This document shows, piece by piece, positions 7,319 through 15,529 of a DNA stretch of 38,123 bases; positions within the stretch are counted from its first letter, which is position 1; the number at the start of each line of letters is the position of its first letter. A program made the position numbers and the translations under genes. A model generated the notes under the pieces. It ran no database searches and was not told the origin of the DNA. It was given only the letters and a program-made list of their open reading frames with translations. This DNA comes from Nocardiopsis suaedae (lineage in GTDB: Bacteria > Actinomycetota > Actinomycetes > Streptosporangiales > Streptosporangiaceae), in NCBI RefSeq assembly GCF_027706745.1, contig NZ_JAQFWP010000068.1, positions 1 to 38,123 on the forward strand, written 5' to 3'.

Positions 7319-10300
7319 CTAGGAGTCCGACTCCACTTCGGCCAGTGCCGCCCTGGCCTTCGTGTACAGCTCGGTGTCCTCCGCCCCTTCGAACTGCACG
7401 AGGCGTTGCCACCAGGTGCGCGCGGCGTCGAGGTCCCCCACGGACTTCTCCAAGAGCCCGAGCCGGTACATGGCGGCCGGGGCGTCGTCCTTGTTCGCAC
7501 TCTCGGCGGCCATGGAGTACCAGTCGCGTGCCTCGGAGACGTCCCCCTGTTCCTCCTCGAGTTCACCGAGCCGGTACACCGCCAGCGACGACAGGTCGGG
7601 GTGGTGGCGATCGACCGCCAGCAGATACCTCCCGCGCGCCTGATCGATGTCACCGCTCCGATGGTCGAAGACCGCCAGGTGGATCAGTGCGGATACGACC
7701 GTGTAGTCGTCCTCGGTCTTCAGAGCGCGTTCGTACCATCCCCGTGCCCCGTCGGTGTCCCCGTCGTCCTCGGCGAACCGGGCGAGTTCGACCATCGACC
7801 TCGCCGCCCACTTCGACCATTTGGCCCTGAGGGCGATCTTGAACCAGGACTCAGCGGCCGTACGGTCGCCGTTCCAATCCCTGTGGGCACACGCCGAGCG
7901 GTACATCGCCTGTGGTGAGGCCGAACTGTGCCCGACGCGAGCCGCCCGCTCATAGAAGTCGAGGGCCTCGTCCAAGTCGCCGCGCTCCTGTGCCAGGGAG
8001 CCGAGTCCCAGCAGGCCGAAGACCCTGCTCCCGGAATCACCCTCTTCGGCGGCGCGGCCGAACCATTCCTGGGCATTCTGCTGGTCGCCGGAGTCGTGGG
8101 CGAGCTGCCCGAGATTGATCATGGCGTTGCCTCGGCGGACCTGCGGCCCTTCCTCGACCAGCTGTATCCACCCTTCGCGCGCTTTTTCGCGATCGCCCTT
8201 CCGCCAATCCGCCCACGCCAGGAAGTGCCGGGCGTCGGCTCGCCGACCGGCGTTCGTTGACGTGAGCATCCGCTCGTACCAGGGCCGGGCCTCCTCGATG
8301 TCGCCGCGTTCCCGCAAACCCTGCGCGACGAGGGGGACCGCATCGGAGGAGTACGGTTCGACCTCCGATCCCGCGGCGCGTTTGCGCCAGTGCAGCGCGT
8401 CGTCGGGACGCCCCTCGTCGTGTTCGAGGTCGCCGAGGAGGAACATGGCCTTGGCGGCCTCTTCGGCGATGCCCGTCCCCGTAGCCTGGGTCAGCCATTT
8501 CCGGCTGGCCACGGGGTCGCCACGTGTCCGGTCCAGGCGTCCGAGCAGGACCAGCGCTCGGGCCAAGGTCGCCCGGTGTCCGGCGTCGAGGCAGCGCATC
8601 AGCAATACGCGCGCTTCCAGGACGTCCCCGTCGTCCATGGCTATGGCGCCGAGACCGTACATGCCACGCGCCGCGCACTCGGCGTGACCTGAATCGGCGG
8701 CCATTTGGTAGCACGTCCGAGCTGTTTCATGCTCGCCGAGCTCGTAAGCGGCATCGGCCGATTCCACCAATGCCCATGGCATGGCCACGGGGTGGCGACT
8801 CGCCGTTGCCAGGAGGAATTCCCTGAAGGCGTGTTCGTGCTGTCCGGCTGCGAGCTGGACCCGGCCGATCCCCAAGCGTGCGAGAGGGGTCACCGCAGGG
8901 TGCCCGCAGTCCAGCGCCCGATAGAACCAGATCTCCGCGTCGCGGGCCTCTCCGTGGCGTCGTTCGAGGTCGCCGAGTTTCAGGGCGGCCATGGGGGCGA
9001 GGACGTCGAGCCTGGTGCGGACGGCCGACAGGTACCGCTCACGCGCGGCGTCGACCTTTCCCCGGGCGTATTCGAGCTCCCCGGCCCGGATCATCGCGTT
9101 CGCCGCCGCGTGGCGTTCACCATTGCGCGCGATGTCCGCGAGCGCGGTGAGCGCGTTCTCGACGCCGCGGGCTTCGGCCACGATGTGGTCGAGTCCGCCG
9201 ATCCGACGGGTGGCCTCGCGGCCGCTGTGCAGCGGATCCTTTTCGCCGGTGCCGGGGCTCCCATCGAAGGGGACGGCGTCTCCTTCGAGCCGTTCCAGGT
9301 TGTCCAGCTGCAGTCGGGCTTCCGCTGCGGTCTCCGGGTCATCCGCCTCCATGGCCCGCGTCAGGTGCGTGCGCGCCGTGTCGAAGTCCTTCGTGAGCAT
9401 GAGGCCCATGCCGAGTGAGAGCCGGTCCTCGGAGTCGGGTTCGACTCCGGATCCGGTGATGAGGCGGTGCGCCGCCGGAGCCTCCAAGGCGTTCATCGCC
9501 CTGTTGGCGATCTCGTATCGGAGCGGCCCGGTGAACGCCTCGTCGACGTACTCCCACATCGGCGCCGGGATCGGCCAGCCCCGGATGTCCGGGTCCACGA
9601 TGTCCTGGATGCTGGCGCCCTCGCTGAGCGGCTTGCCGGTGAGCACGCCGATGCGGGAGGCGACCGAGGAGTCCACGAACGAGAGGTGCCACTGGGTCTC
9701 GTCGGCGATGGCGGTCAGGAGCGGGTGCGGTACGAAGTGCTCGTCGCCCGCGGCGCCTTCCGTAGTGACGAGGGCGGGGTGGTCCTGTGCCGGGGCCCGT
9801 GCGTGGTCGAGCGCCCGTTGGAAGTCCTCCTCGCCGGGCGTGCCCTCCTCGGTATCGGACTCCTTTCGGCGCAGCGTCTCCCGGTAGCGCCGGTAAAGCT
9901 CGAAGAGGCGGTCGCGGGTGAGCGGAGCCGGCCGCCCGATCCGCCGCCAGTCGGTCACCGCTCTGACGACTGCGAGGAGGTCGGGGTCGGCGTCATGGGG
10001 GTCGAGGGCCGTTCGGATGCCGTCCCAGTCGATCAGCTCCCGGCCGGCGTAGACCTCGACGACGCTGATCACCATCCGCTTCCTGACGGCGGAGTAGGAC
10101 GGGCGCTCCGGGGACTCCTCCCTCCCCAGTCCGGCGAGGAAGACCTGTGTGTTCCGCTGTATGAGCCGGTCCCGCTCCGGCTGCTTCAGCGGACCGTAGG
10201 CGTCCAGGTCGGAGGTCGCGAGAATGCGCAACCCGTCCGGTAGGGAATTCAGGTCGAGGGCGGCGAGCTCGATGAGCCGTCCGGTGTCCAAGCGCTCCAG

Positions 10301-10693
10301 CCAGAGCACGGTGCCCGGGGAGCCGGGGGAATGCCGCCCGGCGGCGGCCACCATCGCCTCCAGAGGCACGCGTGGATCGTCGACGAACGCCACGACCGTG
10401 TGATCGCCCAGTGAGGTACGGGCGTTGTGGGCGAGGGTGCGTGTGGCTCCCGCCAAGCGGTGGGCGACCACCTCCACCATTTTGCGGTCGGGGTCGCGGA
10501 GGGCGTCGAGGAGTTCCTCGTCCACGCTTCGCGCGATGTAGGGGTTCGCGTCCTCGGGCCCCAGCTTGCACGGGTGCACGCCCAGGTCGGCGAGCGATAC
10601 CTCGGACAAGGTTCGTGGGGTCCCTGCGGGGGTCGACGGATGGAGTCGAGGTCGGGGGGATGAGGAGGCCGGGGATCCGGCCTCAGAAGGCAT
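7319..10693 (-). CDS. Large pseudo-NTPase/TPR (Sel1-like) repeat protein
   Basis: A 1124-aa soluble protein without a signal peptide or membrane segment. The N-terminal part (about 50-200) follows the pattern of actinobacterial NTPase-TPR proteins: IARSVDEELLDALRDPDRK, then AHRLAGATRTLAHNA at the P-loop position, then TVLWLERLD and GLRILATSDLDAY. The lysine and first glycine of Walker A are both alanine (A83, A77). About 200-430 is a mostly helical linker. From about 430 to the end are roughly 18-20 TPR/Sel1-like units of about 36 residues, such as APAAMYRLGLLEKSVGDLD. Such repeats bind protein partners. ATG 10693 is chosen because the open frame upstream runs into the palindrome and the MITE. 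GGAGG lies 16 nt upstream, so the start is uncertain. Function unknown; a scaffold or conflict-system role is only inference. Confidence 0.82.
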   Translation of the reverse strand: MPSEAGSPASSSPRPRLHPSTPAGTPRTLSEVSLADLGVHPCKLGPEDANPYIARSVDEELLDALRDPDRKMVEVVAHRLAGATRTLAHNARTSLGDHTVVAFVDDPRVPLEAMVAAAGRHSPGSPGTVLWLERLDTGRLIELAALDLNSLPDGLRILATSDLDAYGPLKQPERDRLIQRNTQVFLAGLGREESPERPSYSAVRKRMVISVVEVYAGRELIDWDGIRTALDPHDADPDLLAVVRAVTDWRRIGRPAPLTRDRLFELYRRYRETLRRKESDTEEGTPGEEDFQRALDHARAPAQDHPALVTTEGAAGDEHFVPHPLLTAIADETQWHLSFVDSSVASRIGVLTGKPLSEGASIQDIVDPDIRGWPIPAPMWEYVDEAFTGPLRYEIANRAMNALEAPAAHRLITGSGVEPDSEDRLSLGMGLMLTKDFDTARTHLTRAMEADDPETAAEARLQLDNLERLEGDAVPFDGSPGTGEKDPLHSGREATRRIGGLDHIVAEARGVENALTALADIARNGERHAAANAMIRAGELEYARGKVDAARERYLSAVRTRLDVLAPMAALKLGDLERRHGEARDAEIWFYRALDCGHPAVTPLARLGIGRVQLAAGQHEHAFREFLLATASRHPVAMPWALVESADAAYELGEHETARTCYQMAADSGHAECAARGMYGLGAIAMDDGDVLEARVLLMRCLDAGHRATLARALVLLGRLDRTRGDPVASRKWLTQATGTGIAEEAAKAMFLLGDLEHDEGRPDDALHWRKRAAGSEVEPYSSDAVPLVAQGLRERGDIEEARPWYERMLTSTNAGRRADARHFLAWADWRKGDREKAREGWIQLVEEGPQVRRGNAMINLGQLAHDSGDQQNAQEWFGRAAEEGDSGSRVFGLLGLGSLAQERGDLDEALDFYERAARVGHSSASPQAMYRSACAHRDWNGDRTAAESWFKIALRAKWSKWAARSMVELARFAEDDGDTDGARGWYERALKTEDDYTVVSALIHLAVFDHRSGDIDQARGRYLLAVDRHHPDLSSLAVYRLGELEEEQGDVSEARDWYSMAAESANKDDAPAAMYRLGLLEKSVGDLDAARTWWQRLVQFEGAEDTELYTKARAALAEVESDS

Positions 10694-10743
10694 CCGGGGG
10701 GACAATCCGCCTCCAATTTCAGGTTTCCTGCCCATCGGACGGC

Positions 10744-10771
10744 ACCGCCGGGAAACCGGTTCCCCGGCGGT
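10744..10771. promoter_or_regulatory. Palindrome upstream of the full-length TPR gene (copy 2)
   Basis: ACCGCCGGG at 10744-10752 pairs with CCCGGCGGT at 10763-10771 around a centre of AAACCGGTTC. It is the same element as at 7240-7272, with one extra C in the right arm. Its centre is about 64 bp upstream of ATG 10693. The reading frame of the element relative to the ATG differs between the two copies, so it is not coding. Confidence 0.6.
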
Positions 10772-10811
10772 CCATGGCCGTTTCGTGCCATTCGTGGTGG
10801 ACCCCTCCCGC

Positions 10812-10977
10812 CTAGGGCGTGTTTCTCGGATCATTTTCGGCTCGCGACCACCAGGACGACGCTCGCTGCGCCGGGACGCTCGAGCAGCCAACCAGGATGA
10901 ACTTCGCGCCCCGTCTTGCGAGCGCCGCCCGGGACGGCCGCTCGCTGATCGAAAAGCCTCCGAGAAACACGCCCTAG
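10812..10977. mobile_element. MITE, 158 bp, with 15-bp terminal inverted repeats and CTAG flanks
   Basis: GGCGTGTTTCTCGGA (10816-10830) and its perfect reverse complement (10959-10973) bound a 128-bp core with no coding capacity. Each end is flanked by CTAG (10812-10815 and 10974-10977), giving a 20-bp perfect repeat overall when the next base is counted. CTAG is consistent with a 4-bp YTAR-type target duplication, as used by some IS701- or IS5-related elements. A non-autonomous element mobilised by a transposase elsewhere in the genome is the best explanation. It sits between the TPR gene and the promoter of the small-protein/LAL pair. Confidence 0.75.
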
Positions 10978-11002
10978 GGGACCGTCCCGTCCGCCGCGTC
11001 GC

Positions 11003-11031
11003 CTAAGGCCCCCTAAGGCCTCTCTAAGGCC
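11003..11031 (+). promoter_or_regulatory. Three CTAAGGCC direct repeats with helical phasing
   Basis: CTAAGGCC occurs at 11003-11010, 11013-11020 and 11024-11031, so the starts are 10 and 11 bp apart and lie on one face of the helix. Possible -10 boxes follow (GATACG near 11047 and GATACC near 11063), placing the third repeat at the -35 position of the promoter for the small HHPD gene. This looks like an activator or repressor array. Confidence 0.55.
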
Positions 11032-11124
11032 CCGCCCACCAGGGAAGATACGGCGACTTTCCGATACCGGAGGCAGGGGTGCCCGCGGGAGTGTGGAGGT
11101 GAGCCACCGAGAGGGAGGACCCCC

Positions 11125-11292
11125 GTGCACCACCCCGATCACCTGGACGAGCTGGCCCGGCAGCACCGGGAGAGGCTGCTCCGCGATGCGGGCGCCGAGC
11201 GTGCCGCCCGAGCCGCTCGGCGGCAGCGGGCGGAGGACGAGCGCCGCGAACGCCGCCGCCGGACGCAGGAGCGCTTCGGCCCCGCGGCGTGA
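11125..11292 (+). CDS. Small charged HHPD-motif protein paired with LAL regulator
   Basis: A 55-aa protein starting at GTG 11125 with GGGAGG 6 nt upstream, a strong ribosome site. It begins MHHPDHLDELARQHRERLLR and continues as an Arg/Ala/Glu-rich amphipathic helix, likely coiled coil; there is no membrane segment. It resembles small actinobacterial proteins of unknown function that begin M-H-(H)-P-D. Its TGA overlaps a GTG (11289-11291) in the frame of the LAL regulator downstream. A second small gene of the same type (25749-25982) precedes the second LAL gene of the window, suggesting the pair is functional. It could bind the regulator; that is inference. Confidence 0.75.
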   Translation: MHHPDHLDELARQHRERLLRDAGAERAARAARRQRAEDERRERRRRTQERFGPAA

Positions 11293-11423
11293 CCGGACCC
11301 GGCGGCGTGACCGGGGCCGACGGCATGACCCGGCCGGGCGTCGTCGTGCGGCGGGCCGAACCGTTGTCCACAGCGCGGAACCGCGACCGCCCCGGAACCC
11401 GCGTCCCCGACATACTGGGCGCC

Positions 11424-14400
11424 GTGGACACACGGAGATCGGTTTTCGTCGGGCGCCGGGACCACGTCCGGGACCTCGCCGCCCATGCCCGCCGTGCCCT
11501 CAAGGACGGCGCGGGCGCGGTCCTGGTCGGCGGCGAGGCCGGTGTGGGCAAGTCGCGGCTGCTCCGCGAGTACGCCCGCGTCTGCCCCATGCGGCGCGCC
11601 GTCGCCGGAGGCTGCCCGGAGCTGGGCGTCGAGGGGCTGCCCTACGCGCCGTTCACCGCCGCCCTGCGCCGCCTGCTGCGCGACGGCTCCGACCCCGCAG
11701 CCGACGGCCGGGGCGGTCCCCGGGAGCTGGCACGGCTGCTCCCCGAGCTGGGCCCCGCACCCGTGGGCCCCGAGGAGGGGCGGGCCCGCCTGTTCGAGGA
11801 GGTCCTGGTCCTGCTGGAGCAGGCCGCCGCGCCCGGCGGCCTCACCCTCGTCCTGGAGGACATGCACTGGTCGGACGCCTCCACCCGGGACCTGCTCGTC
11901 TTCCTGCTGGGCAACCTGGACTCCGCGCCGGTGCAGGTGATCGCCACCTACCGCACCGACGACCTGCACCGCGGCCACCCGCTGCGGCGCCTGCTGCCCG
12001 AACTGGAGCGCCTGCCCGGCGTCGTGCGCACCGAGGTGCCGCCGCTGTCCCGGGACGAGGTGGCCGAGCTCGCCGAAGGATTGGGCGGCCAGGCCCTGCC
12101 CGGACGCCAGGCCGACCGGCTCTTCGAGCGCAGCGGCGGCAACCCGCTGTTCGTCGAGTCCTTCCTCGACCACCCCGACGCCGCCACGGCGCCCGTCCCC
12201 GACGGCCCCCGGGAGCTGCTGCTGGGCGCCCTGCGCACACTGGACGCCACCGCCCTCGGCGTGCTCCAGGCCGCCTCCGCCGCCGGGGAGCGGGTCCACC
12301 ACGCCCTCCTGGAGGCGGTCAGCGGGGTCGGACAGGAGGCTTTCGCGGCGGCCGTTCGCGCCGCCGTCGACGCCAACGCCCTAGTTCCGCGCGGCGACGC
12401 CTACGCCTTCCGGCACGCGCTGCTCGCTGAGGCCGTCCACGAGGACCTGCTGCCCGCCGAGCGCACCCGCCTGCACCGGCGCTACGCCGACGCCCTGGAC
12501 GCCGGGGTGGAGGGCTTGGACCCCGGCCAGGCGGCCATGCTGCTCGCCCACCACGCCTACGCCGCCCACGACCTGCCCCGGGCTATGGAGGGCGCGTGGC
12601 GGGCCGCCGGGGCCGCACACCGCGGTGCGGCCCTGCCCGAGCGGGTGTCCCTGCTGGAACGCGTGCTGGAGCTGTGGGAGCAGGTGCCCGACGCCGAGGA
12701 GCGCATCGAGTGCTCCCGCACCGAGCTGCTGTACGTGCTCTCCCAGGCCACGCTCGACAACGGGTCGCCGCGCCGGGCCGCCGAGTACGCGGGGGAGGGG
12801 CTCAAGGCCTACTCCCACTGGCTGGACAGCGGCATGTGCGAGGTCCGCTCGGCGCGGGTCGTCCCCGAGGAGGACGCCGTGGCCATGGGGCGCCTGCTTC
12901 AGGCGCGCGGCGACGCCCGCAAGGAGATGTCCCAGGACGGCGCTTTGGAGGACTACGGCGAGGCGCTCCTACGCCTGCCTGAAGGGCACCCGCTGCGCGC
13001 GCGGGTGACGGCGGGACTCGCCACCACGCTCCTTGTGCGCGGGCACGATGAGGAGGCCATGCGTGCGGCACGGAGCGCCCTGGAACGCGCCCGGGGGGCG
13101 GGAGACGTCCACAGCGAGGCCGACGCCCTGATCACCCTGGGCAGCCTGCTCTCGCACACTCCCGACACCGGCGCGTCCATCGCCTCCATCTCGGAGGGGA
13201 TCCGACTGGCATGCGAGGCCGGGGCCGTCTCGGTCGAGTTGCGCGGCCGGAACAACCTCGCGGCCGCCTATGACCACGCGGGACGCCCGGAGGAGGCGAT
13301 CGGGGAGAACCGCGCGGGGTTCGAACGCATCGCGGAGCTGGGCCTGGCGAGGACCCAGAGCGGCGGCTTCGCCATCGGGACCGCCCATCACTTCCATGGC
13401 AAAGGGGAGCTGTCCCGGGCGGTGGACCTGCTGCGCTCGCTCCGCCCCGACCCCAACCCCCGCAGTCAGGGGCGGCGCCACCGGCTGCTGGCGGAGGTTC
13501 ACCGGATGCAGGGCGCGACGGCGGAAGTGGCCGAGGCGGTGGACGCCGCCGACACGCTGATGCCGCCGGAGAGCTCGGCACGGGTCGAGACGCTCGGCAA
13601 CCTCGCCCCGAGGGCGTGGCTCCATCAGGTCCAAGGGAGGTTCGACGAAGGCCTCGACACGCTCGATGTTCTCATGAGGACCCTGGAGGAGGACCGCCCC
13701 TGGGCCGGGGGAGTGTGGATCGGGATGGCGCTCGCCACCGCCGCCGAGCTGGCCCGCGACTTCGCGTACGACGCCGCCGGGGACACCGGGCGCACGGCCG
13801 CGGTCGACGCGCTCAAGCGGCGGATCGCGCGGAAGGCGCAGGACCTGCCGGACGAGGAGGCGTGCCCGTTCATTATCAAGGTGGACGGCCGCGCGGTCCG
13901 GGCCTATCTGGCGATGGACGAGGCCCCGCGGGCCGCCGACGAGCACTGGGCCTGGCATGAGCGGGAGATGCGGAGCCGCGGCCTGAGGGGCTTCCTCCTC
14001 CAGTCACTCCTCGGCCGGGCCGAGTGCGCCCTCGCCCTCGGTGAGCGCGAGCGGGCCTTCGCCCACCTGCACGAGCTCCATGCCCTGGCCTTGGAATGCG
14101 GTGCGGGTCTCTACCTCCAGCGAGCCCTACGGGTGATGGAGGCCCACGGCATCGCCCTGCCCGCACCCGAACCGGCGGGTCCCGCCGCCCAGGACGGCGA
14201 CACGCCCGGGGGGAAGGCGGGGGAGAAGCCCGGGGGCGGGCCGGGGGACGCCCCCGGCAACGGCCTTCCCCCGCTCACCCCGCGCGAGCGCGAGGTGCTG
14301 GTGCAGGTCGCGCGGGGGCGGACCAACCGGGAGATCGCCGACGACCTGGTCATATCGGCGAAAACGGTGAGTGTCCACGTTTCCAACGTGCTCGGGAAGC

Positions 14401-14459
14401 TCGGTGTCACGAATCGGAATGCGGCCGCCCGCAAAGCGATCGATTCCGGCCTCGTCTGA
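11424..14459 (+). CDS. LAL-type LuxR transcriptional regulator with STAND-like ATPase domain (copy 1)
   Basis: A 1011-aa regulator with the MalT/LAL layout. An AAA/STAND ATPase comes first: Walker A GGEAGVGKSRLL at about 36-47, Walker B LVLEDMHWSDAST at about 146-158, then VIATYRTDDLHRGHPLRRL. A helical TPR-like sensor region follows (about 330-910), then a Pro/Gly-rich linker, and the LuxR helix-turn-helix in the last 60 residues (LTPREREVLVQVARGRTN). Both ATPase motifs are intact. I prefer GTG 11424: CATACT lies 7 nt upstream, as in leaderless genes, and the protein then starts close to the conserved VFVGR. GTG 11289, which overlaps the stop of the small gene, is in frame and would add 45 residues. 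LAL regulators activate secondary metabolism or sugar use; no target is evident here. Confidence 0.9.
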   Translation: MDTRRSVFVGRRDHVRDLAAHARRALKDGAGAVLVGGEAGVGKSRLLREYARVCPMRRAVAGGCPELGVEGLPYAPFTAALRRLLRDGSDPAADGRGGPRELARLLPELGPAPVGPEEGRARLFEEVLVLLEQAAAPGGLTLVLEDMHWSDASTRDLLVFLLGNLDSAPVQVIATYRTDDLHRGHPLRRLLPELERLPGVVRTEVPPLSRDEVAELAEGLGGQALPGRQADRLFERSGGNPLFVESFLDHPDAATAPVPDGPRELLLGALRTLDATALGVLQAASAAGERVHHALLEAVSGVGQEAFAAAVRAAVDANALVPRGDAYAFRHALLAEAVHEDLLPAERTRLHRRYADALDAGVEGLDPGQAAMLLAHHAYAAHDLPRAMEGAWRAAGAAHRGAALPERVSLLERVLELWEQVPDAEERIECSRTELLYVLSQATLDNGSPRRAAEYAGEGLKAYSHWLDSGMCEVRSARVVPEEDAVAMGRLLQARGDARKEMSQDGALEDYGEALLRLPEGHPLRARVTAGLATTLLVRGHDEEAMRAARSALERARGAGDVHSEADALITLGSLLSHTPDTGASIASISEGIRLACEAGAVSVELRGRNNLAAAYDHAGRPEEAIGENRAGFERIAELGLARTQSGGFAIGTAHHFHGKGELSRAVDLLRSLRPDPNPRSQGRRHRLLAEVHRMQGATAEVAEAVDAADTLMPPESSARVETLGNLAPRAWLHQVQGRFDEGLDTLDVLMRTLEEDRPWAGGVWIGMALATAAELARDFAYDAAGDTGRTAAVDALKRRIARKAQDLPDEEACPFIIKVDGRAVRAYLAMDEAPRAADEHWAWHEREMRSRGLRGFLLQSLLGRAECALALGERERAFAHLHELHALALECGAGLYLQRALRVMEAHGIALPAPEPAGPAAQDGDTPGGKAGEKPGGGPGDAPGNGLPPLTPREREVLVQVARGRTNREIADDLVISAKTVSVHVSNVLGKLGVTNRNAAARKAIDSGLV

Positions 14460-14505
14460 GCGACCTCGGAAAATGCCCCATATAACGGCGTAAGGTGGGA
14501 GTCCA

Positions 14506-14529
14506 CCGGCCGCGACCTCCTGCGGCCGG
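14506..14529. terminator. GC hairpin downstream of LAL copy 1
   Basis: CCGGCCGC (14506-14513) pairs with GCGGCCGG (14522-14529) around an 8-nt loop, 47 bp after the LAL stop codon. No T-tract. It may end the LAL transcript before the response-regulator promoter, for which an AT-rich stretch (GGCATAAACTGTTCACAG) is seen near 14582-14599. Confidence 0.45.
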
Positions 14530-14662
14530 GCCGCTCCGGGCGATCCCCGGGGCATTCGCCCTGTACGGGAGAGGGTGCTTCTGGCATAAACTGTTCACAG
14601 CAGCGGCCTCCCGAATCGCATTCCACGACTGCGGCCATCTCGCGCAAGGAAGGAATTCCGTT

Positions 14663-15391
14663 GTGAGTGGGCACCCCCCGTCCCCGGGTGCGGCACGGAC
14701 CGTCGAGGCGGTCCCACCCGCGCCCCCCGCGCGCCCGATCCGCGTCCTGCTCGTCGACGACCACGCCTTCTTCCGCCGCGGCCTGGTGTCGGTCCTGGAG
14801 GAGGAGCCCGACATCGACGTCGTCGGCGAGTGCGGGAGCGGCGAGGACGCCGTGCGCCAGGTCGCGCGCCTCGCCCCGGACGTGGTCCTGATGGACGTGT
14901 GGATGCCCGGCGGAGGCGGCATCGACGCCTGCACCGGCATCCGCGCCCACGCCCCCCAGGCCAAGATCACCATGCTCACCATGAGCGACGAGGAGGACGA
15001 CCTCTTCGAGGCGCTCAAGGCCGGCGCCGACGGCTACCTGCTCAAAGAGATCAGCGTCGACGAGCTGCCCGACGCCGTCCGCTCCATCTCCGACGGCCAG
15101 TCGTTCATCAACGCCTCCATGGCCACCAAGCTCATCGGCGAGTTCACCACCCTGGCCAAGCGCGACGGGGCCGAGCGGCGCCGCCCGGCCCCCCGGCTCA
15201 CCGGCCGCGAGACCGAGGTGCTGCGCCTGGTGGCCCGGTGCTTCAACAACAAGGAGATCGCGGACGCGCTGTTCATCTCCGAGAACACCGTCAAGAACCA
15301 CATCCGCAACATCCTGGAGAAACTCCAGTTGCATTCGCGGACCGAGGCCGCGGTGTACGCGGTCCGGGAGAAGGTGCTGGAAATCGACTGA
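14663..15391 (+). CDS. NarL/FixJ-family response regulator (orphan)
   Basis: The 242-aa product has a receiver domain (about 26-145) and a LuxR helix-turn-helix (about 173-232). The receiver is complete: acidic pair D32/D33 in LLVDDHAFFRRG, phosphoacceptor D78 in VVLMDVWMPGG, T106, and K128 in GYLLKEIS. The output domain reads LTGRETEVLRLVARCFNNKE with FISENTVKNHIRNILEKL. GTG 14663 is supported by GGAAGG about 9 nt upstream. No histidine kinase is adjacent, so the partner kinase must be elsewhere, or the regulator responds otherwise. It is convergent with glnA2. I recall close relatives in other actinomycetes but not their targets. Confidence 0.93.
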   Translation: MSGHPPSPGAARTVEAVPPAPPARPIRVLLVDDHAFFRRGLVSVLEEEPDIDVVGECGSGEDAVRQVARLAPDVVLMDVWMPGGGGIDACTGIRAHAPQAKITMLTMSDEEDDLFEALKAGADGYLLKEISVDELPDAVRSISDGQSFINASMATKLIGEFTTLAKRDGAERRRPAPRLTGRETEVLRLVARCFNNKEIADALFISENTVKNHIRNILEKLQLHSRTEAAVYAVREKVLEID

Positions 15392-15529
15392 CCCGGCCGG
15401 GGGCCGCGGAGTTCCGCGGCGCCCGGAACCGGGGTCCGGCGACCGGAGCTCTCGACCGGGGTCCTGCCACCGGCGCCCCGGACCGGAGGCCCCGGACCAC
15501 CGGCCCGGGGCCCGGAACCGGCCCACCGC
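15392..15529. other. CCGG-rich spacer between convergent genes
   Basis: This 138-bp stretch between the response regulator and glnA2 is built from many short degenerate copies of (A)CCGGGGTCC/ACCGG, with a small hairpin GCCGCGGA-GT-TCCGCGGC near its left end. It has no coding potential that I can support. It probably serves as a bidirectional termination zone. Confidence 0.4.

Noticed and set aside
10694-10891. N-terminal extension of the large TPR protein into the MITE
   Set aside because: The extension reads through the palindrome and the mobile element, and the paralogue has the matching DNA in a different frame.
14460-14662. Possible gene or riboswitch between LAL copy 1 and the response regulator
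   Set aside because: The open frame from 14495 is only the upstream extension of the response-regulator frame; I see a hairpin and an AT-rich promoter patch but no recognised riboswitch.
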